DNA of 25,294 nucleotides from Paenibacillus sp. FSL H7-0331. GTDB taxonomy: Bacteria > Bacillota > Bacilli > Paenibacillales > NBRC-103111. The stretch lies in NCBI RefSeq assembly GCF_001956045.1, contig NZ_MRTH01000062.1, forward strand, positions 1-25,294, in the 5' to 3' direction. Positions within the stretch are counted from its first letter, which is position 1. Every line of letters begins with the position of its first letter. Below, in pieces: positions 22,380 through 25,294 of this stretch. The translations under genes and the position numbers were made by a program. A model generated the notes under the pieces. The model searched no databases. It had not been told where the DNA came from and saw only the letters and a program-made list of their open reading frames with translations.

Positions 22380-22422
22380 GGCATGCTCCTCCTCTCGAGC
22401 GGGAATATTCCGTAGCAGAACG

Positions 22423-22461
22423 ATAGGATACCTGCTCCATCGATCGGGGCCAGTATCCTAT
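22423..22461 (-). promoter_or_regulatory. Intercistronic hairpin between binding protein and permease genes
   Basis: ATAGGATAC (22423-22431) and GTATCCTAT (22453-22461) pair perfectly over 9 bp. No T-run follows on the minus strand, so it is more likely an mRNA-stabilising or partial-attenuation hairpin, as often found behind abundant binding protein genes, than a full terminator. Confidence 0.6.
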
Positions 22462-22476
22462 TTGAATGGGACTCCG

Positions 22477-24090
22477 TTATTTTTTGGTGAAGCCGTTGTA
22501 CCAATCCGTCGCTTCTTTGATGGCGGCGTCTCCGCCGCGTTTTTTCCATTCGGCCACAAAGCTGTCGAACGCAGAGTCGACCGGTTCTTTGCCTGTGACA
22601 ACTTTGGCGAACATATCGAGGGACAGCGAGCCCGCAGCGAAGCCGATTTTTAATTCTGGATGGCTTGCAATCGATTCGATCCTCGGCAAATCTTTGCCGG
22701 CATTGGGGATGATGCTCTCTTTGGAAATCTCATATCCTTTCGTGATCTTGTCCGATTCCGGCAGCCCTTTGAGTACCAGCGGAGCGGCAAAACCGATTTC
22801 GCGCGTATTCAGTGAAAGCTGGTACATCTGGAATGCGTTCTTGTCGGCATTGGCCTTCTGGTTGATGTCGTATTTGACCTGACCGTTTTCTTCCGTATAG
22901 TTCTGTCCCTTGATGCCATAGGCGAAAAACTTATCTGCATCCGGGCTGGTGTAGCACCATTCGAGGTATTTCAACACGTTCTCGGTGTTTTTTGAATTGG
23001 CGGGAAGCACCCATACGAAGTAAATCTCGTCGGATTGCACCGCGAACCCTTTGTCGCCGCGAGGGCCTACCGGAGGCGCGATCATACTGACAGAAGCGTC
23101 GGGCTGGTTCAGGAACGTTTTCTTGATGTTGTCTTTGCCGTAGCCGGCTAGATATTGGTAAACGGCCGCTCCCCATACTCCGACTTCGCCTTTCGCGATC
23201 GAAGCGTTCTGTTCGTCTTCTTTCTTCGTGAACAGGTTCGGGTTGACGTAGCCCTTGTCGTACAGGGTTTTATAGAAGGCAATCGCTTCTTTCATCCGTG
23301 GATCGATGATATCGGGAACGAGCTGACCGTTCTTTACGCTCCAAACGTTGGCATTGACGCCGAACGCAGGACTGAAAATGTCCGTCCAGATCATGTTGTT
23401 GAACATGCCGAGCCCGTACTCGTCGTTCGGATCACCGTTCCCGTTCATGTCCTCCTTCTTCACTGCTTCGAAAAACTTCAGGTAATCGTCGATCGTTTTC
23501 GGTGTGTCGATCTTCAGCTTATCCAACCAATCCTGGCGGATGAAGATAGAACGGTCGGCGGGAACGCCGCGCATGACCGGTATTCCGTATATTTTACCGC
23601 CTTTGGAAACCCGGGGACTCTTCCAGGCCGCTTCGGGTATTTTCTTCTTTAACGTTGGTGCGTATTTATCGAGCAAAGGCCCCAGCTCCGTGAAAACTCC
23701 TTGATCGACCGCTCCACTATGGTTGCTGGAAACAATGCTGTCCGTACGGACCATATCCGCCAGCTCTCCCGAAGCGAAACGGAGAGAGAGCTGCTGCGCG
23801 TAATCGCTGTGTCCGAGAAATTCGTAATTCAGGTTGTAGCCGGACAGCTTGCTTAGTTCTTTAATATATGGATCGTCTACCTTCGCTTGCTTGGTGTAAG
23901 CGATTTCGGAATGTGAAAGCAGAATGTGGACAGGCGGCGGCGTTTCCGGCTTAACGGTATTCACTCCCTGCGTTTCGGAAGCGGGATTGCCTCCGCAAGC
24001 GGTTAAAGCGATGATGCTCGTGACGATTCCCGTCAGGAGGACAACAGTTCTTTTTGGACGATGACCAGAGTGAAATCCTATACGTTTCAA
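22477..24090 (-). CDS. Extracellular solute-binding lipoprotein of a carbohydrate ABC importer
   Basis: The product has 537 aa. The start is TTG 24090, with GAGAGGGG 8 nt upstream. The signal peptide ends in the lipobox ALTAC, with lipid-anchored Cys32. The large size and motifs such as GKIYGIPVMRGVPADRSIFI, RQDWLDKLKIDTPKTIDDYL and DMNGNGDPNDEYGLGMFN (a calcium-binding-like DxNGNGD loop also seen in this family) match LipO/YtcQ-type sugar-binding proteins. It sits on the outer face of the membrane and delivers sugar to the LplB/LplC permeases. It is the first and probably most expressed gene of the cluster. The exact ligand cannot be read from the sequence. Confidence 0.92.
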   Translation of the reverse strand: MKRIGFHSGHRPKRTVVLLTGIVTSIIALTACGGNPASETQGVNTVKPETPPPVHILLSHSEIAYTKQAKVDDPYIKELSKLSGYNLNYEFLGHSDYAQQLSLRFASGELADMVRTDSIVSSNHSGAVDQGVFTELGPLLDKYAPTLKKKIPEAAWKSPRVSKGGKIYGIPVMRGVPADRSIFIRQDWLDKLKIDTPKTIDDYLKFFEAVKKEDMNGNGDPNDEYGLGMFNNMIWTDIFSPAFGVNANVWSVKNGQLVPDIIDPRMKEAIAFYKTLYDKGYVNPNLFTKKEDEQNASIAKGEVGVWGAAVYQYLAGYGKDNIKKTFLNQPDASVSMIAPPVGPRGDKGFAVQSDEIYFVWVLPANSKNTENVLKYLEWCYTSPDADKFFAYGIKGQNYTEENGQVKYDINQKANADKNAFQMYQLSLNTREIGFAAPLVLKGLPESDKITKGYEISKESIIPNAGKDLPRIESIASHPELKIGFAAGSLSLDMFAKVVTGKEPVDSAFDSFVAEWKKRGGDAAIKEATDWYNGFTKK

Positions 24091-24382
24091 TCTTTAAACC
24101 CCTCTCATCATTGTATGGTTTTCATCATGGGCCCGATGATTTATGTTTATCTTAGTGTTTCCCACCTCAAAAAGACATGTGCTTTCCTGCAAAATCATGT
24201 GTTTTTACAAATGAATTGCATTTCGTTGCCGATGAAGCCCATTTACGCAGCATAAGTATAACCCTCCCCATTATTATCGAAATGGTCGATATCGATCCTG
24301 TTATTTCGGAATAATGGACATCTCTATTATAGAATCGCGCCACGCCAAACAAAATAGTACAAATTTGCCTCCATGTCCATTC
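24091..24382 (-). promoter_or_regulatory. Upstream region of the importer cluster with dyad and possible leader peptide
   Basis: CCATTATTATCGAAAT (24268-24283) and ATTTCGGAATAATGG (24303-24317) are inverted repeats with one small bulge around a 19-nt centre containing the palindrome CGATATCG. Just downstream on the minus strand GGGGAGGG precedes ATG 24253 of a 28-codon ORF (24253-24167, MLRKWASSATKCNSFVKT...). That ORF could be a leader peptide or chance. The dyad is a reasonable candidate binding site for the AraC-type regulator. I could not assign a convincing promoter. Confidence 0.35.
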
Positions 24383-24502
24383 CTATGTGTAGGCCTGTGA
24401 ATATGAGCCTGACCCGGTTTGATTGACCTTGTCCAGCTTGGCGCCTTGCGCTGCAATGTAGCGAACGATGTCTTCCTTGCGGTAGTAGAAACGCCAGCCA
24501 AG
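24383..24502 (-). pseudogene. Fragment of an excisionase-like helix-turn-helix protein
   Basis: The frame LGWRFYYRKEDIVRYIAAQG, followed by AKLDKVNQTG, matches the end of MerR/excisionase-type HTH domains, in which 'W-R-(F/Y)-Y-x-(R/K)-x-D-(L/I)-x-x-Y-(L/I)' follows the recognition helix. It opens directly after TAA and stops at TAG 24383-24385. The preceding helices are missing, so it is a remnant of a mobile-element or transposon accessory gene. Confidence 0.4.
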
Positions 24503-24550
24503 AGACGGTTATAAGTTTTTCTGTTTTGTGGTCGCCAAGGCTACTGCCTT

Positions 24551-24781
24551 TTATTGAAAACCCAATTTCAATAAAGATTGTTGTATTTCCTGGTCTGCTT
24601 TACTTTTGAAAGTTGCAAACTCCACTGTAGATAAAGAATTTGGAAGTTTCAGATCGATTGCCGTTTTGAAAATGCGAAGCTTGTGCAGTAACTGGACAAC
24701 TACTTGGTTGCCGCCGCGCAAGTCCTGCTCGATCTGAACCCGGTCCAGCAGCAAAAAAAGGGACAATCCCCCGGCAATCAA
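24551..24781 (-). other. Open frame of uncertain status downstream of the SLH gene terminator
   Basis: The frame starts inside the terminator hairpin and encodes LDRVQIEQDLRGGNQVVVQ, LLHKLRIFKTAIDLKL and KSKADQEIQQSLLKLGFQ-stop. The composition is protein-like but no ribosome binding site or family is recognised. It is probably the 3' remnant of a gene whose beginning was lost, or chance. Confidence 0.22.
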
Positions 24782-24801
24782 TCATGCCCGCGGAAGTCCC
24801 T
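24753..24801 (-). terminator. Strong rho-independent terminator of the SLH protein gene
   Basis: On the minus strand GGGAC...GCGGGCA pairs with TGCCGGG...GTCCC (24801-24759) with a few internal mismatches. Seven consecutive T follow. It lies about 75 nt behind the SLH gene stop. Confidence 0.8.
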
Positions 24802-24875
24802 CTTTCATGCCTTCATTTAAGATTTTGCGCCGATCAGTTTGGCGCTCAGCGGCAGTAGCCCCCACATTAGAACCA

Positions 24876-25294
24876 TTACTTTTTCGCTTGTAAAGCTCTG
24901 AGAATGACCGCGACCGCTTGGGCGCGGGTAGTGTTCACTTTTGGTTTCACTGTGCCGTCTTCATAACCGTTGATCAAGCCTTTGGCTGTCGCCGTTGCAA
25001 GAGCAGTGCCCGCCCAGTCGGATATATCGGCGCTGTCCGGGAAGTTGACGCTCTTGTCCGTCGCAGCCAGATTGGCGGCGCGAACGACGATCGCCGCCAT
25101 TTGCTCGCGGGTAATGAAATCGTCCGGTCCGAAACTGTTGTCGCTATAACCGGCAACAATGCCTGCCGCTGCAACAGTCGCAATCGCTCCCTTAGCCCAG
25201 TGTGTTTGCGTATCCGCAAAGGTTTTGCCTTCATGCTCCCCAAGCTGGAACGCTTTGACGATAACAGTCACGAATTCCGCTCTTGTGATGTTCG
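24876..25294 (-). CDS. S-layer homology (SLH) domain protein, C-terminal part
   Basis: The reading frame is open to the right edge of the window (at least 139 codons), so the N-terminus lies outside. Two full SLH repeats are visible: FADTQTHWAKGAIATVAAAG, GYSDNSFGPDDFITREQMAA and then FPDSADISDWAGTALATATA, GYEDGTVKPKVNTTRAQAVA. The end of a third repeat (NITRAEFVTVIVKAF) is cut by the edge. Three C-terminal SLH repeats bind pyruvylated secondary cell wall polymer and hold the protein on the cell surface. The catalytic or structural part must lie further upstream in the gene. Transcription ends at the strong hairpin 75 nt downstream. Confidence 0.92.
   Translation of the reverse strand, partial: NITRAEFVTVIVKAFQLGEHEGKTFADTQTHWAKGAIATVAAAGIVAGYSDNSFGPDDFITREQMAAIVVRAANLAATDKSVNFPDSADISDWAGTALATATAKGLINGYEDGTVKPKVNTTRAQAVAVILRALQAKK

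Overview
The window looks like the chromosome of a Paenibacillus or a close relative (Bacillota, Bacillales). Evidence: a YesM/YesN-type two-component pair next to LplB/LplC-like permeases and a lipoprotein solute-binding protein, S-layer homology (SLH) proteins, a FIMAH-type secreted protein, strong AGGAGG-type ribosome binding sites and frequent TTG starts. This assignment is by gene content only. The right third (17.7-24.1 kb) is GC-richer, ordinary core-like DNA. The middle (about 8.9-17.3 kb) is visibly AT-richer and reads as an accessory island with several broken genes.

Layout. 0-1.3 kb: ruins of an IS4-type transposase (minus) and a ribokinase (plus). 1.7-4.7 kb: a 984-residue secreted multidomain protein with its terminator. 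4.96-6.37 kb: a multibranched inverted-repeat region, a GNAT acetyltransferase, a small unknown ORF and a 5'-truncated ATP-dependent DNA ligase. 6.39-8.8 kb (minus): small genes in which a type I signal peptidase lies between two membrane-anchored B-box zinc-finger proteins; the first gene of the series has an in-frame TAG and the last a frameshift. 8.96-10.77 kb: a 5'-truncated SLH protein followed in the same frame by the C-terminal piece of a large NTPase.

10.9-13.14 kb is the most unusual part. At least three, probably four, related structured elements of about 160-190 nt (A, B, C, D) alternate with short plus-strand genes: a broken undecaprenyl-diphosphate-synthase fragment, an intact NUDIX hydrolase, a tiny remnant and a broken DUF5677-like gene. 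The two ends of each unit are complementary to each other and change together from unit to unit. That is what integron gene cassettes with attC sites show, but the core sequence and the branched fold differ from classical attC, and no integrase is visible here.

13.4-15.8 kb holds a probable anti-phage protein with an N-terminal PD-(D/E)xK nuclease-like domain and a STAND-type P-loop NTPase. 15.96-17.3 kb (minus) is an ArsR/DUF2087 regulator translationally coupled to a TraB/TIKI-like protein, with a perfect 13-bp palindrome on the promoter. 17.7-24.1 kb (minus) is a carbohydrate ABC importer (lipoprotein, two permeases) followed by its likely sensor kinase and AraC-type response regulator. 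The right edge carries an excisionase-like HTH fragment, a strong terminator and the C-terminal SLH repeats of a gene that runs out of the window.
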